A stretch of 42,923 nucleotides of DNA from Microbacteriaceae bacterium. Lineage in GTDB: Bacteria; Actinomycetota; Actinomycetes; Actinomycetales; Microbacteriaceae. The stretch covers positions 1 to 42,923 of the forward strand of contig CANCKM010000006.1 in assembly GCA_947378555.1 (NCBI GenBank). Direction: 5' to 3'. The translations under genes and the position numbers were made by a program. Of this stretch, positions 18,439 through 27,552 are shown one piece after another. Position 1 is the stretch's first letter. Every line of letters begins with the position of its first letter. Below the pieces are notes generated by a model. The model was not told the DNA's origin, ran no database searches, and was given only the letters and a program-made list of their open reading frames with translations.

Positions 18439-18467
18439 TAGACTGTTTTAGACATCGGTTTTATAAC
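18439..18467 (+). promoter_or_regulatory. Promoter of the DsbA-like gene
   Basis: TAGACT (-35-like, 18439-18444) and TATAAC (-10, 18462-18467) are separated by 17 bp, placing the start of transcription about 35 nt before the coding start, with AGAGGTAG as ribosome binding site. Confidence 0.45.
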
Positions 18468-18509
18468 TAAAAGCAACAGTCGAGGTTGACTGTGAAATAA
18501 GAGGTAGAA

Positions 18510-19448
18510 ATGACACCGCAAGAGCAAAAAGTTACCCGTTCAGAACAGCGTGAAGCGGCCCGAGCCAAGGCCCGTGAAATGCGCGAAGCAAGCCAAAAGA
18601 GTGACCGTCGCAAGCGCGGCCTCAAGCAGTTCGCAGTAGTCGCCCTGATTTTGGGATTGCTCGCCGGAGTCGGCGCAATCGTTGTGAACCAGATCAACCA
18701 GGTTCCGGTGACCCCGAGCGACACGATCAACTACCCGCACAACATGACTTGGAACAACGGAATCCAGATTGGCAAGGATTTCAAGGTCATCAACAACCCG
18801 AACGTTGTAAACGGAGCGGCTCCAACCGGAACCCCAACCCCGACACCAATCACGACTGTTCCAAACATCACCGTTTACCTTGACTACCAATGCCCGGTCT
18901 GTGGCAAGTTCGAAGAGGCCCAGCACGCGCAACTTTCCGACTGGGTCAAGCTCGGTGCCGCAACGGTCGAGATCCACCCGGTGGCCTTCCTCGATGGATA
19001 CCGCGACAACTACTCAACCAACTTCTCACAGAACGTGGCCAATGCTGCCGTTTGTGTGGCCGACCAAGCGCCGAACAGTTTCTTCAACTACAGCGCCTAC
19101 CTCTATGCAAATCAGATGCCAGAAGGAGGGGCTGGTCCAAGCGACTCGCAACTCTTGCAGTGGGCTAAGGACAGCGGAGTAGGTTCGGCAAGCTCGGCGG
19201 TCGAAACCTGCATAAAGTCCAAAAAGTTTGTTCCGTGGGTCTTGTTCGAAGCGACCAAGTACATCAAGGATCGCACCAACAAGGATTACGCCAGCCACTG
19301 GTTTGAGCAGATTCCGGGATGGACGACCCCTCCGGGCAAAGGAACTCCTCTGGTCCTAATCAACAACCAGACGGTGCAGCCGGCAACCGCCATCTTCGAC
19401 GAGGCAGCTTTTGCTCAGGCAGTCCTCAGGGCTGCTGTTCTGAAGTAG
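18510..19448 (+). CDS. Membrane-anchored DsbA-family thioredoxin-like oxidoreductase
   Basis: 312 residues. A charged cytoplasmic N-terminus (about 1-43) precedes one TM helix (FAVVALILGLLAGVGAIVV, about 45-63). After a Pro/Thr linker, the extracytoplasmic thioredoxin fold begins NITVYLDYQCPVCGKFEEAQ, with the redox motif CPVC at about residue 128; the cis-proline region is GTPLVLINN near 290. Topology and motif match actinobacterial secreted thiol-disulfide oxidoreductases of the DsbA/BdbD type that fold exported proteins. AGAGGTAG 6 nt before the ATG supports the start. It is followed 30 bp later by the deacetylase. Confidence 0.92.
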   Translation: MTPQEQKVTRSEQREAARAKAREMREASQKSDRRKRGLKQFAVVALILGLLAGVGAIVVNQINQVPVTPSDTINYPHNMTWNNGIQIGKDFKVINNPNVVNGAAPTGTPTPTPITTVPNITVYLDYQCPVCGKFEEAQHAQLSDWVKLGAATVEIHPVAFLDGYRDNYSTNFSQNVANAAVCVADQAPNSFFNYSAYLYANQMPEGGAGPSDSQLLQWAKDSGVGSASSAVETCIKSKKFVPWVLFEATKYIKDRTNKDYASHWFEQIPGWTTPPGKGTPLVLINNQTVQPATAIFDEAAFAQAVLRAAVLK

Positions 19449-19478
19449 CCAAGGGCCAAACGGTTTAGGAACCAGCAG

Positions 19479-20216
19479 ATGGATCGCCGAGAGTTATTCA
19501 AACTTTCGGCCTCCAGCCTGCTGGTTCCTGCGTTAACCGAGGGCCGGCTCGCGCCCGTCGAGGCACAACCACTCAGCGTTCTAACAAAGCCGTGGGCCCC
19601 AAGGCACACCGTTTGGTCACTTCCACAGTCTCCGGTCAGAAGGCTCGCCTGGACGGTAGACGATGGCGGCTCGCTTTCGTCGCTCAAGAGCTACACCGAC
19701 CTGCTCAAGCGGCACCCTTACCTGCGCATGACATTCTTCGTGACCTCGACTTACAGCACGTGGCGCAGCATCCATCGTTATTTGCAACCGCTGGTTGACA
19801 CCGGGCAGGTGCAACTGGCAAACCACACCCACACTCACGCAGATTTGACCAGGCTAAGTTCGACGCAAATCGGGCATGAGCTGAATAGTTGCCGCCATTT
19901 TATTTATGAGTATTACGGGGTCAAGAGTCAACCGTTTTTCAGGCCGCCTTTTGGTTATTACAACGACTATGTGATTCGATCGGCCGCCGCCGTCGGCTAC
20001 TACACGCCGGTGATGTGGTACGGCACCCTGGGTGATTCGGGCTCAATCACGGGCCATCGGGTGGTGGAACTTGCCAAGGCATACTTTCACGATGAGGCGC
20101 TGATCATCGGACACAGCAACAATCTGACAGCCTCGAGCCGGTTTGACGATCTGCTTAAGTTGATTCGAAACCGTGCACTGAAAACTGTGACCCTCAACGA
20201 TGTTTGGCGCAGCTAA
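19479..20216 (+). CDS. Secreted polysaccharide deacetylase (CE4/NodB), probable Tat substrate
   Basis: 245 residues. NodB motifs are present in order: motif 1 TVDDGGS (usual TFDDG), motif 2 HTHTH within LANHTHTHADL (metal-binding histidines), motif 3 RPPFGYY, and a C-terminal LIIGHSN equivalent to motif 5. Motif 4 (usually DxxDW) is weak: MWYGTLGDSG. The N-terminus MDRRELFKLSASSLLVPALT has a twin-arginine followed by LFKLSAS, close to a Tat signal. Family members remove acetyl groups from peptidoglycan or other N-acetylated glycans; the substrate here is not known. It probably shares a transcript with the DsbA-like gene. Confidence 0.82.
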   Translation: MDRRELFKLSASSLLVPALTEGRLAPVEAQPLSVLTKPWAPRHTVWSLPQSPVRRLAWTVDDGGSLSSLKSYTDLLKRHPYLRMTFFVTSTYSTWRSIHRYLQPLVDTGQVQLANHTHTHADLTRLSSTQIGHELNSCRHFIYEYYGVKSQPFFRPPFGYYNDYVIRSAAAVGYYTPVMWYGTLGDSGSITGHRVVELAKAYFHDEALIIGHSNNLTASSRFDDLLKLIRNRALKTVTLNDVWRS

Positions 20217-20247
20217 CCAAACCGCAACGACGCAGCCTCGGTCTTGC

Positions 20248-20253
20248 TAGACT
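20248..20253 (+). promoter_or_regulatory. Probable -10 box TAGACT for tRNA-Thr
   Basis: TAGACT lies 33 nt before the tRNA 5' end. No convincing -35 hexamer is seen. Confidence 0.35.
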
Positions 20254-20286
20254 GGTCAATGACAAAAAGTTAAGGCTTTCAGTCAA

Positions 20287-20362
20287 GCCGACCTGGCGCA
20301 ATTGGCAGCGCACCGCACTTGTAATGCGGGGGTTAGGGGTTCAAGTCCCCTGGTCGGCTCCA
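20287..20362 (+). tRNA. tRNA-Thr (UGU)
   Basis: Acceptor GCCGACC pairs with GGTCGGC; D stem GCGC/GCGC; anticodon stem CCGCA/TGCGG with loop CTTGTAA giving anticodon TGT; T arm GGGG-TTCAAGT-CCCC. The discriminator is T and the terminal CCA is encoded (20360-20362). Confidence 0.95.
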
Positions 20363-20383
20363 AATAACGCTGTTTCCCGCGGC

Positions 20384-20389
20384 TAAACT
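20384..20389 (+). promoter_or_regulatory. Leaderless -10 box TAAACT for the GNAT gene
   Basis: TAAACT lies 6 nt before the ATG at 20396, with no Shine-Dalgarno. Confidence 0.5.
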
Positions 20390-20395
20390 GCTGAC

Positions 20396-21013
20396 ATGTC
20401 AGATGCGCCGGCAAATCCGCAACCAGTGAATACCCAATCAGCGAATCCCGAAATAACCGTGCAACCTTTGACCCTCGAAAACTTCGACGGGTTTGTTGCC
20501 ATGCAAATGCGGGTTGGTGCCAGAAGCTTCAAGTCTTGCTCGTGCATGTACTTTCGAAACCCCGAAACCGACTACAGCACCGGCAGTGCCGAGCAAAACC
20601 GAGCCGACCTTCGCGTCATCCTCGCATCAGGGGCCGTGCCAGGGTTGGTGGCCATTCGGTCGGGCAAGGTGGTTGGTTGGGTTGGGGTTGGCCCGCGTGG
20701 CGATTTTCCGAGGTTAGAAAACTCGGCGGCTCTCAAAGCCATCGACGATGTTGATGCTTGGCCGATTATCTGCTTTTTTGTCGACCGATCCCATCGTCGC
20801 CAGGGGGTCGCAACGGCTCTGTTGAAAGCCGCTGCCGCCCATGCCAAATCGTTGGGTGCCGTCGCTCTCGAAGCCTTCCCGGTTGATTCAGCGGCGGCGC
20901 TCGCCGATGATCACGCGTTTCACGGGCCGCTAGAGCTTTTTGAACGCGATGGATACCTTGAAGTTGCTCGCCAAAAAGCCAATCGCCCAATCCTGCGTAA
21001 GCTGCTCGGCTAG
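20396..21013 (+). CDS. GNAT-family N-acetyltransferase
   Basis: 205 residues. After a short Pro/Asn-rich N-terminus (1-22), the GNAT core shows VAIRSGKVVGWVGVGPRG (strands 2-3), then ICFFVDRSHRRQGVATALLKAAAAHAK (about 122-148), the acetyl-CoA pyrophosphate-binding motif A of the form R-x-x-G-x-A. The Cys-rich FKSCSCMYF (about 45-53) is unusual for the family and resembles a group of uncharacterised GNAT proteins. The acceptor substrate cannot be inferred. A leaderless-type promoter precedes the ATG; it is convergent with the cysteine hydrolase gene. Confidence 0.85.
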   Translation: MSDAPANPQPVNTQSANPEITVQPLTLENFDGFVAMQMRVGARSFKSCSCMYFRNPETDYSTGSAEQNRADLRVILASGAVPGLVAIRSGKVVGWVGVGPRGDFPRLENSAALKAIDDVDAWPIICFFVDRSHRRQGVATALLKAAAAHAKSLGAVALEAFPVDSAAALADDHAFHGPLELFERDGYLEVARQKANRPILRKLLG

Positions 21014-21023
21014 CCGGTTTCGA

Positions 21024-21590
21024 CTACTTTGCTGCGCTGATGCGCTGGATCGCCTCAACCGTGGCGAGCACCTCGGCGAAGTCGCCGTCCAGGTTGGTGG
21101 CAGTTGCCAGCGACAGCTGCTCGGCCGAGAGTGTCAAATCGCCAAAAGACTTGGCAAAGGTGTGGGTGGCATCAAGGGCAAACCAGACGTCGTACCCCAG
21201 GTTGCCAGCCATGCGCGCTGTGACATCGCAGCACATGTTGGTTTGGATTCCGCAGATTGCAATCGCATCAATTTCGTTTGCCTTGAGCCAAGCATCTAAA
21301 TCGGGGCTTCCATAGAACGCCGAGTTCACGCTCTTGGTCACCAAGAGGTCAGGGGTCCCGGTGATGACCGCTTTGAAGTCGTTGCCCGCTTGACCGGGTC
21401 TCAGCACCGAGGTTTCAAGCAAAGAATCGTGTCTGACAAAAACCACCGGTTGATTGGCTTCGCGCCAAGCCGCAATAAGCTGCTTGATGTTCGCTTCGCA
21501 CGATGGATTATTTCGCTCGCCCGGCTCGTCGTAGTTGGCGAAACCCTGTTGTACGTCGATGACGATCAGGGCTCGCTTGGTTTCGGGCAT
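21024..21590 (-). CDS. Isochorismatase-family cysteine hydrolase
   Basis: 188 residues. The catalytic triad is visible: Asp in RALIVIDVQQGF (about 12), Lys in LLVTKSVNSAFYGSPD (about 84) and Cys in CGIQTNMCCDVTAR (about 117), with the cis-peptide region before it. Members hydrolyse isochorismate, nicotinamide or other amides; the substrate is not specified by neighbours. The ATG at 21590 overlaps the msrB stop (TGATG), so I took this start rather than the TTG one codon upstream; the two genes are probably translated together. Confidence 0.88.
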   Translation of the reverse strand: MPETKRALIVIDVQQGFANYDEPGERNNPSCEANIKQLIAAWREANQPVVFVRHDSLLETSVLRPGQAGNDFKAVITGTPDLLVTKSVNSAFYGSPDLDAWLKANEIDAIAICGIQTNMCCDVTARMAGNLGYDVWFALDATHTFAKSFGDLTLSAEQLSLATATNLDGDFAEVLATVEAIQRISAAK

Positions 21591-21988
21591 CAAGCCTCGT
21601 TGAACTTGATGCTGACCGAGTTTATGCAGTAGCGGTCGCCAGTTGGAGTTTGCGGTGCGTCCTCAAAAACGTGACCTAGGTGACCACCGCAGGCTGCGCA
21701 GCGAACTTCGGTGCGTAGCATTCCGTGGCTGCGGTCTTCAATCAACTCAACGGCGTCGCCGATTTTTGGTTCGTAAAAACTTGGCCAGCCACAGTGCGAA
21801 TCAAACTTGGCCACGCTGCGAAACAGTTCGGCCCCGCAACCCTTGCAGCTATAGACGCCCTCGCGGTTTTCGTTCAAGAGTTCGCCGGTGTTGGCTCGCT
21901 CGGTTCCGCCCTCGCGCAAGACGTGGAATTCAAAATCGCTGAGTTCTTGCTGCCACTGCTCATCAGTTTTTTTAATTGGGTAGTCCAT
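21590..21988 (-). CDS. msrB: Peptide methionine-(R)-S-oxide reductase MsrB
   Basis: 132 residues. The zinc-binding CxxC pairs are CKGCG and CAACG; FDSHCGWPSFY and the catalytic cysteine in GDRYCINSVSIKF (about residue 120) are typical of MsrB, which repairs methionine-R-sulfoxide. The frame permits GTG at 21994, but the ATG at 21988 has AAAGG at good spacing. It heads a two-gene unit with the cysteine hydrolase and is divergent from the LytR_C protein gene (77 bp between starts). Confidence 0.95.
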   Translation of the reverse strand: MDYPIKKTDEQWQQELSDFEFHVLREGGTERANTGELLNENREGVYSCKGCGAELFRSVAKFDSHCGWPSFYEPKIGDAVELIEDRSHGMLRTEVRCAACGGHLGHVFEDAPQTPTGDRYCINSVSIKFNEA

Positions 21989-22065
21989 CGGCACACCTTT
22001 CGTTGGAAACGCCTAATATTAACTCGAGGCGCAGTTGTGCCTCCTGAAAGTTTAAAGCAGGATTC

Positions 22066-22596
22066 ATGGCAGAAAAGTTCCCGACAGACGCGTTTGACTC
22101 GGTTTCGAGAAAAGCTGGTCGGCACCGCACCCGTCGCACGTTTGCCGACGGTGCATTCGACTTTGGCAAGCTGGTGCTTGCTGCCAGCGCGCTCACCGTT
22201 GCCGGCTACTTTGCAGTCTCGGCTTTCAACAGCACCAGCATCATCACGGGTTCAGATTTGCCAGGAGGCAGCACCAACACCGCGGTCTTCACCGGTGGAA
22301 CACGGGCCGGGGGAGTCGGAATAACCGTGCTCGATGGCACCCTTGGCAAGGGCTTCGCCTCGGCACTGGGTCACAAACTGCTTGACGCCGGGTGGAACGT
22401 TTTCTCGGCTTCTGATCTCGTTCTGGCTTCGGATCACACTTCGGATCAAATCACGAGCACGACCGTATACGTTCAAACAGAGGCCTTGAAATCCAAGGTT
22501 GAGAGTTTGACCAAAGACATCGGAGTCTGGCCGGTGGAGGTTTCTACGCTGTATTCAGACCCAATAACCGTGGTGCTCGGCACCGATTTCAAGTAG
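22066..22596 (+). CDS. Membrane-anchored LytR C-terminal domain protein
   Basis: 176 residues. A basic cytoplasmic N-terminus (KAGRHRTRR) precedes one TM helix (LVLAASALTVAGYFAVSAF, about 37-55). From about residue 82 GVGITVLDGTLGKGFASALGHKLLDAGW fits the LytR_C (VanW/CpsA-associated) fold, where short ITVLNGT-type strands start a compact alpha/beta domain, ending ITVVLGTDF. The domain is thought to act at the cell wall, but here it lacks the LytR-CpsA-Psr catalytic domain, so it is a stand-alone accessory protein. GCAGGA before the ATG is the ribosome binding site. Confidence 0.75.
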   Translation: MAEKFPTDAFDSVSRKAGRHRTRRTFADGAFDFGKLVLAASALTVAGYFAVSAFNSTSIITGSDLPGGSTNTAVFTGGTRAGGVGITVLDGTLGKGFASALGHKLLDAGWNVFSASDLVLASDHTSDQITSTTVYVQTEALKSKVESLTKDIGVWPVEVSTLYSDPITVVLGTDFK

Positions 22597-22621
22597 TCGA
22601 AAGCCTTAAGTGGCCTTGCAC

Positions 22622-22643
22622 GGTTTATAACACGTGTATAACC
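22622..22643. repeat. Palindromic element around CACGTG upstream of cspA
   Basis: GGTTTATA and TATAACC flank a CACGTG core (22631-22636). The left and right parts can also be read as a tandem pair of GTNTATAAC. It lies 186 bp before cspA and 26 bp after the LytR_C stop, where a regulator site could sit. Confidence 0.3.
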
Positions 22644-22691
22644 TATTTGGCATTTCAGTAAACTCCTTGCCTTAAAAGGCAACTATCAGGC

Positions 22692-22773
22692 TAGACTCGT
22701 AAGTGGTCGAAGCATTAACCGCGAAATTTTTTTTGCAGTTTACATAGGAACCCCGGAATCCCTCGGTTACTAT
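22692..22773 (+). promoter_or_regulatory. Two candidate -10 boxes for cspA
   Basis: TAGACT at 22692-22697 would give a leader of about 125 nt; TACTAT at 22768-22773 would give a leader of about 48 nt. The leader contains ACTCGG (22777-22782) complementary to CCGAGT (22796-22801), a hairpin that only the longer transcript contains whole. A run of eight T at about 22727-22734 is also present. Confidence 0.4.
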
Positions 22774-22828
22774 GCGACTCGGCGAGGATTTTCATCCGAG
22801 TTGTTCACTTAGTAACAGGAGTATTTAC

Positions 22829-23032
22829 ATGGCACAAGGAACCGTCAAGTGGTTCAACGCTGAAAAGGGTTTCGGCTTCATCACCCAGGATGGCGGAGCG
22901 GACGTTTTCGTTCACTTCTCAGCTATTCAGTCCGATGGCTACAAGGAACTCAAAGAGAACCAGCGCGTTGAGTTCGAAGTAAAGAACGGCGACAAAGGCC
23001 CACAGGCCGACGCAGTTCACGTAATCGGCTAA
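22829..23032 (+). CDS. cspA: Cold-shock protein, CspA family
   Basis: 67 residues, a single cold-shock domain: [17 protein letters not shown] carries RNP1 (KGFGFI), and DVFVHFSAI is RNP2. This is the standard compact OB-fold RNA chaperone that melts mRNA structure. AGGAG 8 nt before the ATG supports the start; an upstream in-frame ATG at 22772 has none and would add 19 unrelated residues. The 232-bp upstream region is unusually long for this window, in keeping with a regulated leader. A strong terminator follows. Confidence 0.96.
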   Translation: MAQGTVKWFNAEKGFGFITQDGGADVFVHFSAIQSDGYKELKENQRVEFEVKNGDKGPQADAVHVIG

Positions 23033-23048
23033 TTTAGGCTTGATTTAA

Positions 23049-23082
23049 GAAACACCCCCTCTTCGGAGGGGGTGTTTCGTTT
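23049..23082 (+). terminator. Intrinsic terminator of cspA
   Basis: A 13-bp stem GAAACACCCCCTC/GAGGGGGTGTTTC is closed by a TTCG tetraloop (23062-23065). The following T-tract is short (GTTTAA). Confidence 0.85.
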
Positions 23083-23115
23083 AACCAACGAATCCGGTTC
23101 TCGAACCGCTCAAGA

Positions 23116-23142
23116 CTTGCACTCTCTATGCTCGAGTGCTAA
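23116..23142 (+). promoter_or_regulatory. Upstream imperfect CIRCE element (HrcA operator)
   Basis: CTTGCACTC, a 9-nt spacer, then GAGTGCTAA. The right arm is perfect and the left arm differs from TTAGCACTC at two positions. The arrangement overlaps a plausible promoter, TTGCAC (23117-23122), 17 bp, TAAAAC (23140-23145). Confidence 0.75.
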
Positions 23143-23149
23143 AACTGTA

Positions 23150-23176
23150 TTAGCACTCGATTAGGTTGAGTGCTAA
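23150..23176 (+). promoter_or_regulatory. Perfect CIRCE element (HrcA operator) upstream of groEL
   Basis: TTAGCACTC, 9-nt spacer GATTAGGTT, GAGTGCTAA: an exact match to the CIRCE consensus, placed 38 nt before the groEL ATG and downstream of the putative promoter. It predicts repression by HrcA with heat induction. Confidence 0.97.
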
Positions 23177-23213
23177 AACCATCAAACTTATCCAAGTTCG
23201 GGAGAAACCCTAA

Positions 23214-24833
<1,620 letters not shown>

Positions 24834-24848
24834 TCCAATAAGACATAC

Positions 24849-24882
24849 AAAAAGGGCGAATCCGAAAGGATTCGCCCTTTTT
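24849..24882 (+). terminator. Intrinsic terminator of groEL
   Basis: A 15-bp stem AAAAAGGGCGAATCC/GGATTCGCCCTTTTT with a GAAA tetraloop; it can also act on the opposite strand for the convergent WXG100 gene, whose stop is 16 bp away. Confidence 0.93.
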
Positions 24883-24897
24883 GCTTTTTGGGGGGAG

Positions 24898-25185
24898 TTA
24901 GATGAAGAGACGGGCGTTTGAGTGCTCGATTTCGGCGTATTGGCGTGCGGCGATTGCCAAAGCCTGGCCGAGTTCACCCAACTGATTGTCGACCAGGGTT
25001 GAGGTGCTGCGCCAGCGGCCGGTTAGTTCCTGAAAGCTGTCGGCCGCTACTCCGCGCCAAGACGACTGCAGGCCAACCAGTTGACCGTGCAGGCTTTCAA
25101 CTTCGGATTGCAGTCGACTGATTGTTGCTTGGATGGTGGTGTTTGCAGCGAGCACTAACTCGCTGTCTACTGAAAATGCTGACAT
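24898..25185 (-). CDS. WXG100 family (ESAT-6-like) protein
   Basis: 95 residues, the usual WXG100 size. Two helices are separated by the turn SSWRGVAADSF (about 42-52, the W-x-G motif), with a hydrophobic heptad pattern before and after. Such proteins are normally secreted as dimers by type VII (ESX) systems. No EccC-type ATPase or partner lies nearby, so the secretion machinery, if any, is elsewhere. The ATG at 25185 has AGGAG 5 nt upstream; a longer frame is open but unlikely. The C-terminus lacks an obvious YxxxD/E signal apart from YAEIE near the end (ARQYAEIE), which fits Y-x-x-x-E. Confidence 0.8.
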   Translation of the reverse strand: MSAFSVDSELVLAANTTIQATISRLQSEVESLHGQLVGLQSSWRGVAADSFQELTGRWRSTSTLVDNQLGELGQALAIAARQYAEIEHSNARLFI

Positions 25186-25284
25186 TTGACTCCTAACTAG
25201 ATGTTTATGGAGTCTTTCAGTGGGTACGACACAAAAAGCCAAAAAGGGTGCTGTCTGTGGATAAGACGGCCCGAAGCGTTGCGG

Positions 25285-26817
25285 TTAGCGCTGACGCTTA
25301 GGAAGGGCAACGCGGATGGTGGTGCCGCCTCCAGGGGTCTCGTCGGCCACGATTTCGCCACCGTGCCTAGAGATTATTCCCTTGACTATCGCGAGACCAA
25401 GACCAGAGCCGCCGGTTTCGCGATTCCTTGAGTTGTCTGCCCGGAAGAAACGCTCAAATACCTTGGAACGCAACTCCCTTGGAATGCCCTCACCGCGGTC
25501 TCGGACCTCGATTACCACCCGATCGCCGGGTGCTTCGGCCATGGCGAGTTCAATCTTTTCGTCATTGGGCGAGAACCTCGCTGCGTTGGCAAGCAGATTG
25601 ATGAGCACCTGCCGCAGTTGCCCAGAGTCGGCATCGACCATGAGCTGGGCACCCGCGGCCAAGGGTTTTCCGTTGAAATCGTTGATTGCTATGTTCGAAC
25701 TGTGGTTGGCGACCGACACATCCATCGCTGCATCTCTGGCAAGTGAAACCAGGTCGGTAGGGTTGGTCTTGAGTGCGGTTGCCTCATCCATGCGCGCCAA
25801 AGCCAACAGGTTTTCGACCAGCTCTGACATGCGAATTGCTTCGTTCTCAATGCGCTGCATGGCCTCACCGACCGCCTTGGGTTCTTTTAGTGCGCCGATG
25901 CGGTAGAGCTCGGCATAGCCTCGAACCGAAACCAGGGGGGTGCGCAGCTCGTGGCTGGCATCGGCAATGAAGCGACGCATTTGGTCGAGTGTCTTATTGC
26001 GAGATGACATGGCCGATTCGATGCTGCCGAGCATTGTGTTGAGCGATTGGTTGATTCTGCCAATCTCGGTGGTGCCGGGTTGCTCCATGAGGCGTTGGGA
26101 AATGTCGCCCTCTGCCACGGCCTTTGCGGTTCGCTCAACCTCGCGCAGTGGGCGAAGTGCGGAGGTGATGACTATCCAGGTGGCCGCGCCGCTGATGACG
26201 AGCAAAAGCAGCCCGAAGCCGGCGCCGATGTTTGCGTATTGATCAAGCAGCAGGGTATTGCTGGCGGTTGGCAAGGCGACCACGAGCGAACCGGATTGCT
26301 CGGTTAGGGGCACGGCCACCATGCGCCAGGTTGTGATGTTGCCTTTGGTCGAGCCGGTGACCTTTTTGCTCTTCACCTCGAACGGAATGGCGTTGGTTGA
26401 CTTCACCCAGCTGGCCGTGAAGCCGCTCATGTTCGGAACATCGGTGTTCTTGCCAGCTGCCGATACCAGGCCTATTAGCAAGCCGCCACTGGGGTCTAGA
26501 TAGGCAATGTAGTAGTCACTTGGAAGGCGAGGAAGCTGAACCTTTTGCGAGGCCAGTCGATCCTCTAAAAGAGCAGGGTCTTCATGCTGCAAGGTGGCGG
26601 CCGTCGAGTTGAGCAGGGTGTCAACGTTTTGCTGCAGATAAGTTTTGAGCAACGAGATTGTGCCGAGGCTAGAAACGACAAGCAGAACACCAATGAGCGC
26701 AACCGACAGAGCGGTTAGCTTGGTGCGCAACGAGATTCTCTGAAAAAATCCCACTTGGTTTCTGGGCCGAGCCGCGGATTTTGAGTCTGCGGCTGCCGAG
26801 CGTTTGCCCTTTGGCAA
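25285..26817 (-). CDS. Sensor histidine kinase, TcrY/TrcS type
   Basis: 510 residues. TM1 (KLTALSVALIGVLLVVSSLGT, about 33-53), an extracytoplasmic sensor region (about 60-195), TM2 (IGAGFGLLLLVISGAATWIVI, about 197-217), a HAMP linker (LRPLREVERTAKAVAEGDIS), the H-box MRRFIADASHELRTPLVSVRGYAE (His about 289), N-box NLLANAARFSPND, and G-boxes DRGEGIPRELRSKVFERFF and GGSGLGLAIVKGI. All catalytic motifs look intact. The signal is unknown. The ATG directly follows the response-regulator stop, with no gap, so it is co-translated with its partner. Confidence 0.93.
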   Translation of the reverse strand: MPKGKRSAAADSKSAARPRNQVGFFQRISLRTKLTALSVALIGVLLVVSSLGTISLLKTYLQQNVDTLLNSTAATLQHEDPALLEDRLASQKVQLPRLPSDYYIAYLDPSGGLLIGLVSAAGKNTDVPNMSGFTASWVKSTNAIPFEVKSKKVTGSTKGNITTWRMVAVPLTEQSGSLVVALPTASNTLLLDQYANIGAGFGLLLLVISGAATWIVITSALRPLREVERTAKAVAEGDISQRLMEQPGTTEIGRINQSLNTMLGSIESAMSSRNKTLDQMRRFIADASHELRTPLVSVRGYAELYRIGALKEPKAVGEAMQRIENEAIRMSELVENLLALARMDEATALKTNPTDLVSLARDAAMDVSVANHSSNIAINDFNGKPLAAGAQLMVDADSGQLRQVLINLLANAARFSPNDEKIELAMAEAPGDRVVIEVRDRGEGIPRELRSKVFERFFRADNSRNRETGGSGLGLAIVKGIISRHGGEIVADETPGGGTTIRVALPKRQR

Positions 26818-27513
26818 TTATTTCCCGTTCTTCGACTTATACATGTAGCCAACACCGCGCTTGGTCTGAATCAGCGGCTCGGTGGTTAGCGGGTCAAGTT
26901 TCTTGCGAAGGTAGGAAACATAAGACTCAACGATTCCCATCTCGCCGTTGAAATCGTACTCCCAAACGTGATCCAGAATCTGCGCCTTGGTTAGCACGCG
27001 GTTCGGGTTCGACATCAAAAATCGCAGCAGTTTGTATTCGGTTGGGCTTAGCTCAACATCGACGCCGTTGACCCACACCTCGTGGGCGTCTTGGTTGATG
27101 GTGATCTCGCCAACCGAGAGCGACGAATCCTCGGGCTCGGATGCCCGGGTGCGTCGCATGATGGCGTTGATTCGAGCCACGATTTCATCGAGGCTGAAAG
27201 GTTTGGTCACGTAGTCATCGCCACCAACGGTTAGGCCGGTGATCTTGTCTTCGGTTTCATCGCGCGCGGTCAGAAACAGCACCGGGGCGGTGATGCCCAT
27301 CGAGCGAATCTTTTTCGTGACGCTGAAGCCATTCATGTCTGGCAGCATCACATCCATGAGAATGATGTCTGGCTTTTCTGACTCGGCGGCTTGAACCGCG
27401 GCCGAACCGGAACCTACCGCGATAACCGTGAATCCGGCGAAGCGCAAACTGGTTGCCAAGAGGTCTCTGATGTTTGGTTCGTCATCGCAGACGAGTACCT
27501 TAACGTTTTCCAT
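26818..27513 (-). CDS. OmpR-family response regulator, TcrX/TrcR type
   Basis: 231 residues. Receiver domain: VLVCDDEPNIRD acidic pocket, phospho-acceptor Asp in DIILMDVMLPDMNGF (about 53), Thr in VLFLTARDE, Lys in YVTKPFSLDEI. The winged helix contains LSPTEYKLLRFLMSNPNRVLT, YVSYLRKKLD and QTKRGVGYMY. It is paired with the histidine kinase downstream. An inverted repeat TCTCAGG/CCTGAGA (27522-27528 and 27546-27552) lies just upstream of the start and may be an autoregulatory site. The regulon cannot be inferred. Confidence 0.94.
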   Translation of the reverse strand: MENVKVLVCDDEPNIRDLLATSLRFAGFTVIAVGSGSAAVQAAESEKPDIILMDVMLPDMNGFSVTKKIRSMGITAPVLFLTARDETEDKITGLTVGGDDYVTKPFSLDEIVARINAIMRRTRASEPEDSSLSVGEITINQDAHEVWVNGVDVELSPTEYKLLRFLMSNPNRVLTKAQILDHVWEYDFNGEMGIVESYVSYLRKKLDPLTTEPLIQTKRGVGYMYKSKNGK

Positions 27514-27521
27514 GTCTACAT

Positions 27522-27552
27522 TCTCAGGGAGTTTGCTGAAAGATTCCTGAGA
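27522..27552. repeat. Inverted repeat upstream of the response regulator
   Basis: TCTCAGG and CCTGAGA are separated by 17 bp, 9 bp before the start codon of the minus-strand response regulator. The gap between this gene and the XPB gene (27514-27629) shows no other clear element. Confidence 0.4.

Noticed and set aside
25256-25264. Perfect DnaA-box 9-mer (TTATCCACA on the minus strand) between the kinase and WXG100 genes
   Set aside because: Only one copy is present and one 9-mer match in a window this size is not improbable; no AT-rich unwinding region or origin genes are nearby.
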